Assembly (NCBI RefSeq): GCF_900103535.1
Contig: NZ_FNHQ01000029.1
Span: forward strand, 1-33,349
Origin: Megasphaera paucivorans
GTDB taxonomy: Bacteria > Bacillota > Negativicutes > Veillonellales > Megasphaeraceae
Length of the DNA: 33,349 nucleotides
Reading direction: 5' to 3'
Every line of letters starts with the position of its first letter. Position 1 is the first letter of the stretch. A program made the position numbers and the translations under genes. Positions 6,743 to 14,067 of this stretch are shown in pieces. The notes under the pieces were generated by a model. It made no database searches. It was not told the origin of the DNA and was given only the letters and a program-made list of their open reading frames with translations.

Positions 6743-8545
6743 ATGCCTAGGTCAACAATTGCACGAAGAATTTTTTATTTATTCTGTATTTTCCTTGTCA
6801 TTTATGTTCTCTGTTTTCAATGGGAATTATTAATATCTTTAGGTTTAGGTGAAGATAATATCAAAGAATTTACATTTGGATTGATTCCTGCCGTAGCAGC
6901 CGTCACTCTAGCGCTGGCACTGTATTGGGAGAATATCTCTATTGCCTCGGTTATTCCTACCGCCATCATTGGTATTTCCTGGATCGTAACCGGGCCCTTG
7001 CTCAATTTTTCAACATTAGTCAAAAGCAATACGATTTATTTGAATAATATCTATGATGTCTATGTTGGTCTGTATGTGTTTGCTATCGTTTTTTGCATCA
7101 ACATGCTCATGAAACAGCATCTTCCTCAAAAAACAGGAACGTTCTTAATGACACTGGTACAGATGGCAACCTTACTGATTCCGGCTGTGCAATGGGTATA
7201 TTATGCATTATACCAGTCTTGCATCACCACTTCGGGAGCATTATTGATTTATCAAACTAATCCAGCAGAAATGCTGGAATATTTTCATTCTCTAGGTTAT
7301 TCAAAATTGTTTTTTATTATAATTGCACTTGCTGCCATTATATCTGTGTTTGCAAAAGCAAATTGTCACCGGATTCATTGCTCCGGACTGTCTTGGAAAC
7401 CGAAAATAATCGCGTTGTTATCACTTATTATCATTTTCCCTTCTTTTTACGCTTTAGGCAGCGAAATTTTTCCCGAGTGTTTTCCTATCCGCTTATTTCT
7501 TGATACGCGAGACTATATGAATCGGTCTTCTCTGTATGCAGAAAACCACGATGCCAAATTTGCCGAATTGCAGGCAGTCCAGCTTCACAAGCCTGATCAT
7601 CCGCACACCGTTATTGTCGTCATTGGAGAATCAGAAACACGAACACTCATGAATGCATATAATCCCAGTCATGTAGAAAATACGCCATGGCTTACGGCGG
7701 AAAAAAACAATCCTCAATTCACCTTATTCAATAACGTATACAGCTGTGTTTGGTATACAGTACCGGTCTTAGAACATGCTTTGACTGAATCCAATTTTTA
7801 CAATAATAAAGAGTTCAATGAATCTATATCTATTATTGATATGGCAAAAAAAATAGGATATAAAACATACTGGTTTAGCAATCAAGGTTCTGTTGGAGTC
7901 GCCGATACTCCGATTACCCTTGTGGCTAACACCGCTGACAACGCCGAATGGACTGATCGTGATTTAAAAGAATCTTGTCATGACGATGCACTGTTAGGTT
8001 TTTTACAGCGCGTCAATCCGAATGAAAACAACTTTATTGTACTTCATCTTATGGGCAGCCACATTGAATATCGCAACCGCTATCCATCTGAATTTCAGCG
8101 TTTTGATGATGGAAAAATAAATGAAGAAGCTGATTTTGACAATACAGTGTTATATACCGATTGGATTTTATCGCAAATATTTGAATATGGCAGAGAACAT
8201 CTTAATTTAGACGCGATGGTATATTTCTCTGACCATGGCTCCGATCCGTTAGAAGGTCGGAAACCTGATGAAACGGGATTTAAAGTATTGCGGATTCCCA
8301 TGTTTTGTTATGTATCTCCTGACTATATAGAACGTAACCCGGTTATTGCTGATACATTGAAAGCCCATCAAAATTCTTTTTTTACAAATGATTTGGAATA
8401 TGAATTTATTTGCGGGATATTAAATATTCAATCGCCTAATTACGATCCATCCTACAGTTTAGCTTCTCCTGCATGGAAAATGAAGCGGCAGGATCTCGTC
8501 ACCCGCTTCGGGCAGACAAGTCTGATGGATGACAAAGAATTCTAG
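6743..8545 (+). CDS. Phosphoethanolamine transferase-like membrane enzyme (EptA/CptA superfamily)
   Basis: This is a 600-residue protein of the membrane-anchored sulfatase-fold family that moves phosphoethanolamine from lipid to LPS lipid A, core or another envelope glycan. The N-terminal third holds about five to seven hydrophobic helices (8-30, 42-62, 67-87, 104-123, 134-155, 186-204, 220-240). The extracytoplasmic catalytic domain has the metal/nucleophile motif VIGESETR near 290, then NTPWL, HLMGSHIEYRNRYP, NTVLYTDWIL and YFSDHGSDP. AAAGGGG lies upstream of the ATG, and TATAAT is seen at 6691-6696. It is a single-gene unit with a terminator behind it. The nucleophile position carries Ser or Thr in GESET and the exact acceptor is unknown. 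It supports an LPS-bearing cell. Confidence 0.88.
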   Translation: MPRSTIARRIFYLFCIFLVIYVLCFQWELLISLGLGEDNIKEFTFGLIPAVAAVTLALALYWENISIASVIPTAIIGISWIVTGPLLNFSTLVKSNTIYLNNIYDVYVGLYVFAIVFCINMLMKQHLPQKTGTFLMTLVQMATLLIPAVQWVYYALYQSCITTSGALLIYQTNPAEMLEYFHSLGYSKLFFIIIALAAIISVFAKANCHRIHCSGLSWKPKIIALLSLIIIFPSFYALGSEIFPECFPIRLFLDTRDYMNRSSLYAENHDAKFAELQAVQLHKPDHPHTVIVVIGESETRTLMNAYNPSHVENTPWLTAEKNNPQFTLFNNVYSCVWYTVPVLEHALTESNFYNNKEFNESISIIDMAKKIGYKTYWFSNQGSVGVADTPITLVANTADNAEWTDRDLKESCHDDALLGFLQRVNPNENNFIVLHLMGSHIEYRNRYPSEFQRFDDGKINEEADFDNTVLYTDWILSQIFEYGREHLNLDAMVYFSDHGSDPLEGRKPDETGFKVLRIPMFCYVSPDYIERNPVIADTLKAHQNSFFTNDLEYEFICGILNIQSPNYDPSYSLASPAWKMKRQDLVTRFGQTSLMDDKEF

Positions 8546-8550
8546 CACAA

Positions 8551-8603
8551 AAAATCTCTGCATAAGCAAGTGGTATGTATACCCTATGCTTTGCAGAGAT
8601 TTT
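8551..8603. terminator. Rod-like bidirectional terminator
   Basis: AAAATCTCTGCA (8551-8562) pairs with TGCAGAGATTTT (8592-8603). An inner AAGCA/TGCTT pair and a GGTA/TACC tip extend it into a long rod. A's on the left and T's on the right let it serve both the PEtN-transferase gene and the P-II gene. Confidence 0.85.
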
Positions 8604-8613
8604 TATATTCCGC

Positions 8614-9039
8614 CTATATGTCATCCGTGATATGGTATATATATTTATCACTAATAATATCATCTACCAAATCAACTTCCCCATCTGTATCTATCAATGC
8701 CGCCAGTCCTTCTTCACCGGTCCGGATCCGCATAACATTCAACACCGATTCCACAAAAATCTTGCCATCACCTATATGACCTGTATAACAAGCCTTACGA
8801 GCTGCTTCCATAATTTTTCGCACGGGAACATCTCCCACTATGATTTCTACTTTTATTTTCGGCAATAAATTAAGTGAAATTTGTGTATCCCGATAAAATT
8901 CCGTATATCCTCGAGAAACACCGCATCCATACACTTGGGTTACTGTCATTCCCGGTACACGAAGCTCATCCATAGCTTCCTTTAAATCTGTAAGCTTTTC
9001 GGCACGAGTTATAATTACAACCTTCAATAATTCTTTCAT
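8614..9039 (-). CDS. P-II family nitrogen regulator with C-terminal extension
   Basis: This is a 141-residue P-II-like signalling protein. Core features are the T-loop region GYTEFYRDTQISLNLLPKIK (43-62), the B-loop TGHIGDGKIFV (86-96) and the ending MRIRTGEEG (103-111), which bind ATP/ADP and 2-oxoglutarate in the family. The residue matching the uridylylated Tyr51 of E. coli GlnB is I54, so this form should not be uridylylated there. About 29 extra residues follow the usual end, many acidic (DTDGEVDLVDDIISDKY). GGGAG lies 9 bases before the ATG. No ammonium transporter is adjacent, so its target is unknown. Confidence 0.9.
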   Translation of the reverse strand: MKELLKVVIITRAEKLTDLKEAMDELRVPGMTVTQVYGCGVSRGYTEFYRDTQISLNLLPKIKVEIIVGDVPVRKIMEAARKACYTGHIGDGKIFVESVLNVMRIRTGEEGLAALIDTDGEVDLVDDIISDKYIYHITDDI

Positions 9040-9125
9040 TCACACAATCTCCCGTCGTATATATCCCGTCCCCTAACAGGTAGATATCAAACAATTCAAG
9101 GAGGCGGTCCGGGAATGGCATTTTT

Positions 9126-9239
9126 TCATCCGCTCAACCATACCATTCCACCGACTCCAAACAAGCATCCGAACAATGATAGAATAATCTTGTAGCCATA
9201 CTTAGCTGTCGAAATAACAACAAAGATATCATCCCCCAA
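9126..9239 (-). CDS. Possible 37-residue one-helix peptide upstream of P-II
   Basis: A short frame between the P-II leader and the P-II gene encodes a peptide starting at TTG (9239). A polar N-terminus (GDDIFVVISTAKYGYK) precedes a hydrophobic helix (IILSLFGCLFGVGGMVWL). The only ribosome-site candidate, AGGGAG, is about 14 bases upstream, which is too far, and no ATG exists in frame. It could be a real small membrane peptide cotranscribed with the P-II gene, or the remnant of a membrane-protein gene. The coding case rests on amino acid composition only. Confidence 0.3.
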   Translation of the reverse strand: MGDDIFVVISTAKYGYKIILSLFGCLFGVGGMVWLSG

Positions 9240-9304
9240 TGATAGTTTGTTGTCTCCCTATATTTCAGGCAGCCGCCAAAACCACAATATTGTAATTAAC
9301 ACGC

Positions 9305-9335
9305 AAAAAGCCTCTGCAGCACATTGCAGAGGCTT
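9305..9335 (-). terminator. Leader terminator just after the P-II promoter
   Basis: A perfect 11-bp stem (9308-9318 with 9325-9335) and a 6-nt loop. On the minus strand five T's follow; on the plus strand there is no T-run. It starts only about 20 nt after the predicted transcription start, so transcripts would end at about 50 nt unless read-through occurs. Confidence 0.75.
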
Positions 9336-9361
9336 CATTGCCTGTATTAAATTACAAGTAA

Positions 9362-9390
9362 ATAGTACACTATCCGTGGGCATTTGTCAA
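9362..9390 (-). promoter_or_regulatory. Near-consensus promoter of the P-II unit
   Basis: On the minus strand a perfect TTGACA (9390-9385), 17-bp spacer and TACTAT (9367-9362). It points to the small frame at 9239 and the P-II gene, with the hairpin at 9305-9335 between. The roughly 470-base gap from 9040 to 9507 holds this promoter, the hairpin, the possible small peptide and the promoter of the Memo gene on the other strand. Confidence 0.75.
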
Positions 9391-9447
9391 TATATCCTGT
9401 ATTTTTTTTATTATTACTAACTAATTCCAATATCATATATGTGTATA

Positions 9448-9456
9448 TGCTATAAT
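9448..9456 (+). promoter_or_regulatory. Extended -10 promoter of the Memo/AMMECR1 gene
   Basis: TGCTATAAT is an extended -10 (TGn plus perfect TATAAT at 9451-9456), about 50 bp before the chosen start. No good -35 is seen, as is common with extended -10 promoters. It overlaps the upstream in-frame ATG at 9439, which is a reason to reject that start. Confidence 0.65.
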
Positions 9457-9507
9457 AAAAAAAACAGTATGGTCTCATTAATCCGTAATAGACAGGAGGT
9501 ATCACAA

Positions 9508-10869
9508 ATGAAATCAACGTGTATCGGGGCTGCATTATTTCCCCATCCCCCCATTATGCTGCCGGAAATCGGACAGAATGAGCTGGATAAAATAAAAGCT
9601 ACTGTCCAAGCTGTTTCCCATGCTTCTCAACTGATTATCGAACAACATCCTGAAACAATCATCATTATGTCACCGCATAATTATATCTTCAGTGATGGTG
9701 CCGCCATTTTTACAGAGCCTGCCCTATACGGCAACTTGGGCAAATTCGGATTTCCCGAATTATCTATGTCTCTTACCACGGATATGACACTTGCCAATGA
9801 AATTATCTATGAAACAAACAAAACCTTGCCCTTGCATCAACTTAATCAAAAAGACTGGGGTGACCGTTATGGGTATTCTATTTCCATTGATCAGGGTACC
9901 TTTGTCCCTATGTATTATTTGCAAAAAGCAGGCTTTCAAGGTTCCATCATTTTACTTTCACCTTGTTTTTATCAGTATAATATGATGACAACCCTGGGTG
10001 ATATTGTCCTGAAAGCCGCTAAAAAAATAGGCCGTCGTATTGCCGTAATTGCTTCCGGAGATTTATCACATCGCTTATTGCCGCATTCGCCTAATGGCTA
10101 TACTCCTCAAGGAGCCGTATTCGACAATACCGTTATGGACTCTTTAAAAAAACAAGATATTACGTTGCTGCGTGCTATGCCTGATTCTCTCATCGAAGAA
10201 GCCGGCATGTGCGGTCTTCCATCTGTTTATTTTTTATTTGGAATACTGCGCAGTTTTCAATCTTATATGCCGGTATATTCTTATGAAGGACCGTTTGGTG
10301 TCGGTTATGGTGTTGCCTTATACTTAAACGAAAACAGGGCTCCGCAAAAACCATCCGCAGAAAAAGATATCCGCATACAACTGGCCCGGCGAAGTATAGA
10401 ATATTACTTATCTCATCATGCTATATTATCTACGCCTTCTTCGCTTCCCGAAGAATTGACTGAAAAATCAGGTGTGTTTGTGTCTCTGAAAAAACAAGGG
10501 GAACTGCGAGGCTGTATCGGCACATATCTCCCCATACAGCTTACGGAAGCAGCCGAAATCATTCATAACGCGGTAGCCGCTGCTGTCCGTGATCCCCGCT
10601 TTTATCCTGTCGAATTAAACGAGCTGAAGGATATTACTATTTCCGTTGATGTCCTCGGCATCCCGGAAGCTATATCATCTTCCGCGCAACTTGATCCCAA
10701 AAAATATGGAGTCATCGTCATGAGTCATGCGAATACCGGACTACTGCTGCCTAATTTAGAAGGAATTGATACAGTAGAACAACAAATTACCATCGCAAAA
10801 CAAAAAGCCCATATTCCAGCAGCGGTTCGCCCTGATTTATATCGTTTTACCGTAACCCGTTATGAGTAG
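9508..10869 (+). CDS. Memo-AMMECR1 fusion (AmmeMemoRadiSam systems B and A)
   Basis: This is a 453-residue two-domain protein. Residues about 1-270 are a Memo-like domain related to class III extradiol dioxygenases (LigB fold), with FPHPPIMLPEIG, SPHNY, and IASGDLSHRL carrying candidate metal-ligand histidines. Residues about 285-453 are an AMMECR1 domain, with GVFVSLKKQGELRGCIGTY and DPRFYPV as hallmarks. The start at 9508 has a strong GGAGG; an in-frame ATG 69 bases upstream lies in the promoter. It is followed after 11 bp by the radical SAM enzyme usually found with these two domains. The family is widespread, but the reaction is not established. Confidence 0.93.
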   Translation: MKSTCIGAALFPHPPIMLPEIGQNELDKIKATVQAVSHASQLIIEQHPETIIIMSPHNYIFSDGAAIFTEPALYGNLGKFGFPELSMSLTTDMTLANEIIYETNKTLPLHQLNQKDWGDRYGYSISIDQGTFVPMYYLQKAGFQGSIILLSPCFYQYNMMTTLGDIVLKAAKKIGRRIAVIASGDLSHRLLPHSPNGYTPQGAVFDNTVMDSLKKQDITLLRAMPDSLIEEAGMCGLPSVYFLFGILRSFQSYMPVYSYEGPFGVGYGVALYLNENRAPQKPSAEKDIRIQLARRSIEYYLSHHAILSTPSSLPEELTEKSGVFVSLKKQGELRGCIGTYLPIQLTEAAEIIHNAVAAAVRDPRFYPVELNELKDITISVDVLGIPEAISSSAQLDPKKYGVIVMSHANTGLLLPNLEGIDTVEQQITIAKQKAHIPAAVRPDLYRFTVTRYE

Positions 10870-10880
10870 AGGCGTTGATC

Positions 10881-11756
10881 ATGGAAGCGCTATATTATGA
10901 AAAAAAGCCGGCCAACGCTATACACTGCATGCTTTGTCCTCATCATTGCCTTATTCCTCCCGGACATTGCGGGCGCTGCCACACACGTTACAATGATGCG
11001 GGGATACTCTTGGCATTAAACTATGGCCAGTGCACATCTATGGCTCTCGATCCCGTTGAAAAGAAACCACTGCAGCGCTTTCATCCCGGCAGTTTTATCC
11101 TATCATTGGGCTCATGGGGATGTAACTTTCATTGCTCTTTTTGTCAAAATTGGCAGATATCGCAAGACATACCGTCTTATGAAGAAATATCTCCGCAAGA
11201 TGCCGTGCGTTTAGCTATTCAACTGAAAAAACGAGGAAATATTGGTATTGCATACACCTATAATGAGCCTATCATATGGTATGAATTTCTTCGTCAGACA
11301 GCACCGCTTATCCATAAAGCCGGATTGTATAATGTTGTTGTTACAAACGGTTTTATAGAAGAAGCTCCCCTGCGAGAACTTCTCCCTTTGATAGACGCCT
11401 GGAACATTGATATAAAATCTTTTGATGAAAATTTTTATCTTCGCCGCTGCAAGGGTGCACTTTCTCCCGTTAAACGTACCATTGCATTAGCTGCCGCCGC
11501 TGCGCATGTAGAAGTAACAACACTGCTCATCCCCGGCGAGAACGATAAAATCGAAGAAATAGAAAAGACAGCGCATTGGCTCTCAAAAATTGATCCCCAA
11601 ATTCCTTTTCACTTGACACGATACTTTCCACAGTATAAAATGAGCCTTCCCGCCACACCCATTTCTACGCTGCGCAGCGGTGCGGCGGCAGCCAAAAAAT
11701 GGCTTGACTATGTATACATTGGAAATGTCCCTGATGACGATTTAGATCAAGTATAA
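10881..11756 (+). CDS. amrS: AmmeMemoRadiSam system radical SAM enzyme
   Basis: This is a 291-residue radical SAM protein. An N-terminal cysteine cluster (C16, C19, C23, C30, C33; pattern CMLCPHHC...GHCGRC) may bind a second metal centre. The SAM/[4Fe-4S] motif CxxxCxxC is C81, C85 and C88 (GCNFHCSFCQNW). The rest fits a partial TIM barrel of the pyruvate formate-lyase-activating type (YTYNEPIIWYEF, VVVTNGF, DAWNIDIKSF). I chose ATG at 10881 over an in-frame TTG at 10875 because AGAGG is 8 bases upstream. It is cotranscribed with the Memo-AMMECR1 fusion, so its substrate may be that protein or its product. No glycyl radical enzyme is nearby. Confidence 0.92.
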   Translation: MEALYYEKKPANAIHCMLCPHHCLIPPGHCGRCHTRYNDAGILLALNYGQCTSMALDPVEKKPLQRFHPGSFILSLGSWGCNFHCSFCQNWQISQDIPSYEEISPQDAVRLAIQLKKRGNIGIAYTYNEPIIWYEFLRQTAPLIHKAGLYNVVVTNGFIEEAPLRELLPLIDAWNIDIKSFDENFYLRRCKGALSPVKRTIALAAAAAHVEVTTLLIPGENDKIEEIEKTAHWLSKIDPQIPFHLTRYFPQYKMSLPATPISTLRSGAAAAKKWLDYVYIGNVPDDDLDQV

Positions 11757-11785
11757 GAAAAACAAAACTTCATTATACTAAAGTC

Positions 11786-11807
11786 GTATAATCGTTAAAC
11801 GATATAC
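11786..11807. promoter_or_regulatory. Palindromic operator-like site before the LarA-family gene
   Basis: GTAT-A-ATCGTT, a central A, then AACGAT-ATAC: a perfect 6-bp inner inverted repeat (11791-11803) extended by 4 bp on each side with one bulged base. It covers a TATAAT at 11787-11792. A second TATAAT lies at 11845-11850, so the palindrome may sit on or just upstream of the promoter. It has no following T-run, so it is not a terminator. Confidence 0.5.
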
Positions 11808-11886
11808 CGTTTTCTGTCCTCTGTAAAATCCGAATAAATAGCGTTATAATGTGTGCTAATACGTTAAAAGGAAGAGATGATGGAAA

Positions 11887-13188
11887 ATGTCTTTAAGAGA
11901 ATTTACATTTGGTATCGGAGATACCTTTCAAAAGGTATGTTTGCCGGAAGAACACATTTCCGACGTCATGGAAGGAAAAAGCGTGCCGGCCGTTGATATC
12001 AAAAAAGCCACTATCGACTGTATGCGCAATCCGATAAGCAGTGACCCTTTGCAAAAAAAAGTAACACCAGGAGATTCGGTTTGTCTTGTCGTCGCGGATT
12101 GTACCCGCATCTGGAACCAATCAAATAAATTTTTAGTATATATTATCAATGAACTAAACTTAGCCGGCATTCCCGATACAGACATCTGCATCGTATTTGC
12201 TCAAGGTTCTCATCGTGCTCATACACCGGAGGAAAATATCAAAGTTTGCGGTGAAGAAGTGTGCCGGCGTATTAAAATGTACCAGCATGACTGTAACGAT
12301 ACTACGTTGGTAGATTTGGGGAAAACAAAAATAGGTACACCGCTTTTCATTAATAAGCATGTCGTCGATGCCGATAAAGTCATCATTGTAGACGGTATTA
12401 CCGTACATTTATTTGCTGGTTACGGCGGTGGCCGCAAACTCATCCTTCCCGGAGTCTCCGGTTATAAAACTATTCAATGCAATCATTGCCACGCCTTAGC
12501 TCCCCAAATCGGCGAAGGTGTCAATCCGCTTACCCGTCCGACCTTACTAGACCATAATCCATTGAATGATGATATGATTGAAGCCTGCGCAAAAATTAAT
12601 CCTTGTTTTCTTGTCCATTCCATCATCAATGCAGAAGGTGAAATCTGCCGTATGGTCGGAGGCGACTGGTATGATGCTTGGTTAGAAGGTACAAAGGAAG
12701 TACACCGCATCCAACAGGTTCCCATGAAGCAAAAAACAGATGTCGTATTTGCCTGTGCCGGTGGATATCCAAAAGATGTAAGTTTGTATCAAGGCAGCAA
12801 ATGCTATGATCCTGCTGAAATGGCCGTCAAAGACGGCGGCATTGTAATTGCCATCATGGAAGCCCGGGATATAAAAGAACCACCTGCATACATGGACAGT
12901 TTTTGTTTTGACACAATGGAAGAGATGGAAAAAGCATTGCGTGCTGAATTTACTATTCCGTTTTTTGTCGCTTATAATTTATTCTGTCTATGTCATCGCT
13001 GTACTGTAATTCTCGTAACTCGTCCAGAAAACTTTGAAGATATACGGCGCACCGGACAAATTCCTGTCGCGACAGTAAAAGAAGCTTGGCTGCTGGCACA
13101 GAAAAAACTTGAGGAACAAAAAAAGAACGATTATACCATTAATATTATGACACATTGTACGACAGTAGTTCCTACCCTCGCACAATAA
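11887..13188 (+). CDS. larA: LarA-family nickel-dependent racemase/epimerase
   Basis: This is a 433-residue homologue of lactate racemase LarA, which uses a nickel-pincer nucleotide on a lysine to move a hydride at 2-hydroxyacid carbons. The catalytic histidines H109 (GSHRAHT) and H174 (ITVHLFAGYG) and the cofactor-binding lysine K184 (GGRKLILPG) are all present, as is a TR motif (ADCTRIW). LarB, LarC and LarE, needed to build the cofactor, are not in the window. LarA relatives act on many 2-hydroxyacids, so lactate is a guess. The start has AAGGAAGAG upstream. It follows the radical SAM gene after 130 bp and has its own promoter-like sequence; two cupin genes follow. Confidence 0.88.
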   Translation: MSLREFTFGIGDTFQKVCLPEEHISDVMEGKSVPAVDIKKATIDCMRNPISSDPLQKKVTPGDSVCLVVADCTRIWNQSNKFLVYIINELNLAGIPDTDICIVFAQGSHRAHTPEENIKVCGEEVCRRIKMYQHDCNDTTLVDLGKTKIGTPLFINKHVVDADKVIIVDGITVHLFAGYGGGRKLILPGVSGYKTIQCNHCHALAPQIGEGVNPLTRPTLLDHNPLNDDMIEACAKINPCFLVHSIINAEGEICRMVGGDWYDAWLEGTKEVHRIQQVPMKQKTDVVFACAGGYPKDVSLYQGSKCYDPAEMAVKDGGIVIAIMEARDIKEPPAYMDSFCFDTMEEMEKALRAEFTIPFFVAYNLFCLCHRCTVILVTRPENFEDIRRTGQIPVATVKEAWLLAQKKLEEQKKNDYTINIMTHCTTVVPTLAQ

Positions 13189-13269
13189 ACCCACCGATCA
13201 GCTAGTATCCTGCAATCACTATTTGTGGTAAAATAAGTATATTAAATTTTACACTGAGGAGTTGATTTC

Positions 13270-13596
13270 ATGGAAATTGTAAAGAAAGAACATTTTTTTG
13301 ACGGCGCCGGTCATGTAATCTTCAAGCATTTGCTTACAAATGAACAACTGAACGAAAAATGCCGGGTTTATGCCGAAGTAACACTGGAACCGGGTTGCGA
13401 AATCGGCTATCATGTTCACCACGGAGATGCCGAAACATTCTATATTTTATCCGGCGAGGGTGAATTTAACGATAACGGAACAGTCCGAATCATAAAAAAA
13501 GGGGATGTCACCTATACCCCATCCAATGTCGGTCATAGCTTGATCAACAAAGGATCTGCCAATCTGGTACTTATGGCTTTAATCATTTACGATTGA
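13270..13596 (+). CDS. Single-domain cupin protein, copy 1
   Basis: This is a 108-residue cupin. Motif 1 (GYHVHHGDAETFYILSGEG) supplies metal ligands H48, H50 and E55; motif 2 (GDVTYTPSNVGHSLINKG) supplies H89. All four ligand positions are kept, so it probably binds a divalent metal. Small cupins of this type may be isomerases, dioxygenases or ligand sensors, and the substrate cannot be read from sequence. GAGGAG precedes the ATG. It is a close paralogue of the next gene (same length, same ligands, same LNEKC segment at 28-31), which points to tandem duplication. Confidence 0.88.
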   Translation: MEIVKKEHFFDGAGHVIFKHLLTNEQLNEKCRVYAEVTLEPGCEIGYHVHHGDAETFYILSGEGEFNDNGTVRIIKKGDVTYTPSNVGHSLINKGSANLVLMALIIYD

Positions 13597-13628
13597 ACTA
13601 ATTCTGCATTCAATAAAAGAGGATATCT

Positions 13629-13955
13629 ATGAAAATAATACAGAAAGAACATGCTTCGGGCGGCAAAGGATATATTACAGTAAAACAGCTGCTCGATGCA
13701 AAACAGCTGAACGAAAAATGCGGTTTATATGCAGAAGTAACGATTACTCCCGGTAATTCTCTGGGCTATCATGAACATCATGGAGAAAGCGAAACCTACT
13801 ATATTCTTCAAGGAGAAGGCGTATATGATGATAATGGCATAACACGCACGGTTACCGCAGGTGATGTTACTTTTACCTCCCATGGCATGGGCCACGGAAT
13901 TGAAAACAAAGGAACGAAAGATCTTGTCTTTATGGCTTTGATAATTTTTGATTAA
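13629..13955 (+). CDS. Single-domain cupin protein, copy 2
   Basis: This is a 108-residue cupin, alignable with copy 1 without gaps. It has H48, H50 and E55 in GYHEHHGESETYYILQGEG and H89 in GDVTFTSHGMGHGIENKG. AGAGGA lies just upstream and the gap to copy 1 is 32 bp, so the two are probably cotranscribed. Substitutions cluster around the pocket (for example HVHHGDAET versus HEHHGESET), consistent with different ligands or a hetero-oligomer. A strong terminator follows. Confidence 0.88.
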   Translation: MKIIQKEHASGGKGYITVKQLLDAKQLNEKCGLYAEVTITPGNSLGYHEHHGESETYYILQGEGVYDDNGITRTVTAGDVTFTSHGMGHGIENKGTKDLVFMALIIFD

Positions 13956-13963
13956 CAGAAAAT

Positions 13964-14010
13964 AAAAACAAACAAAGACTGTCTATTTTAGACAGTCTTT
14001 GTTTGTTTTT
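13964..14010. terminator. Long perfect bidirectional terminator
   Basis: A perfect 20-bp stem (13964-13983 with 13991-14010) and a 7-nt loop, with A5 at the left end and T5 at the right end. It ends the cupin transcript on the plus strand and the trp operon on the minus strand. Confidence 0.92.
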
Positions 14011-14067
14011 ACGTAATTTCGGTAAAAATACGACAATTTACACTTTATGCTGATTATTCATGCTTTT

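Noticed and set aside
9439-9507. Upstream ATG extension of the Memo-AMMECR1 gene
   Set aside because: It overlaps the extended -10 promoter and encodes no family sequence; GGAGG directly precedes the ATG at 9508.
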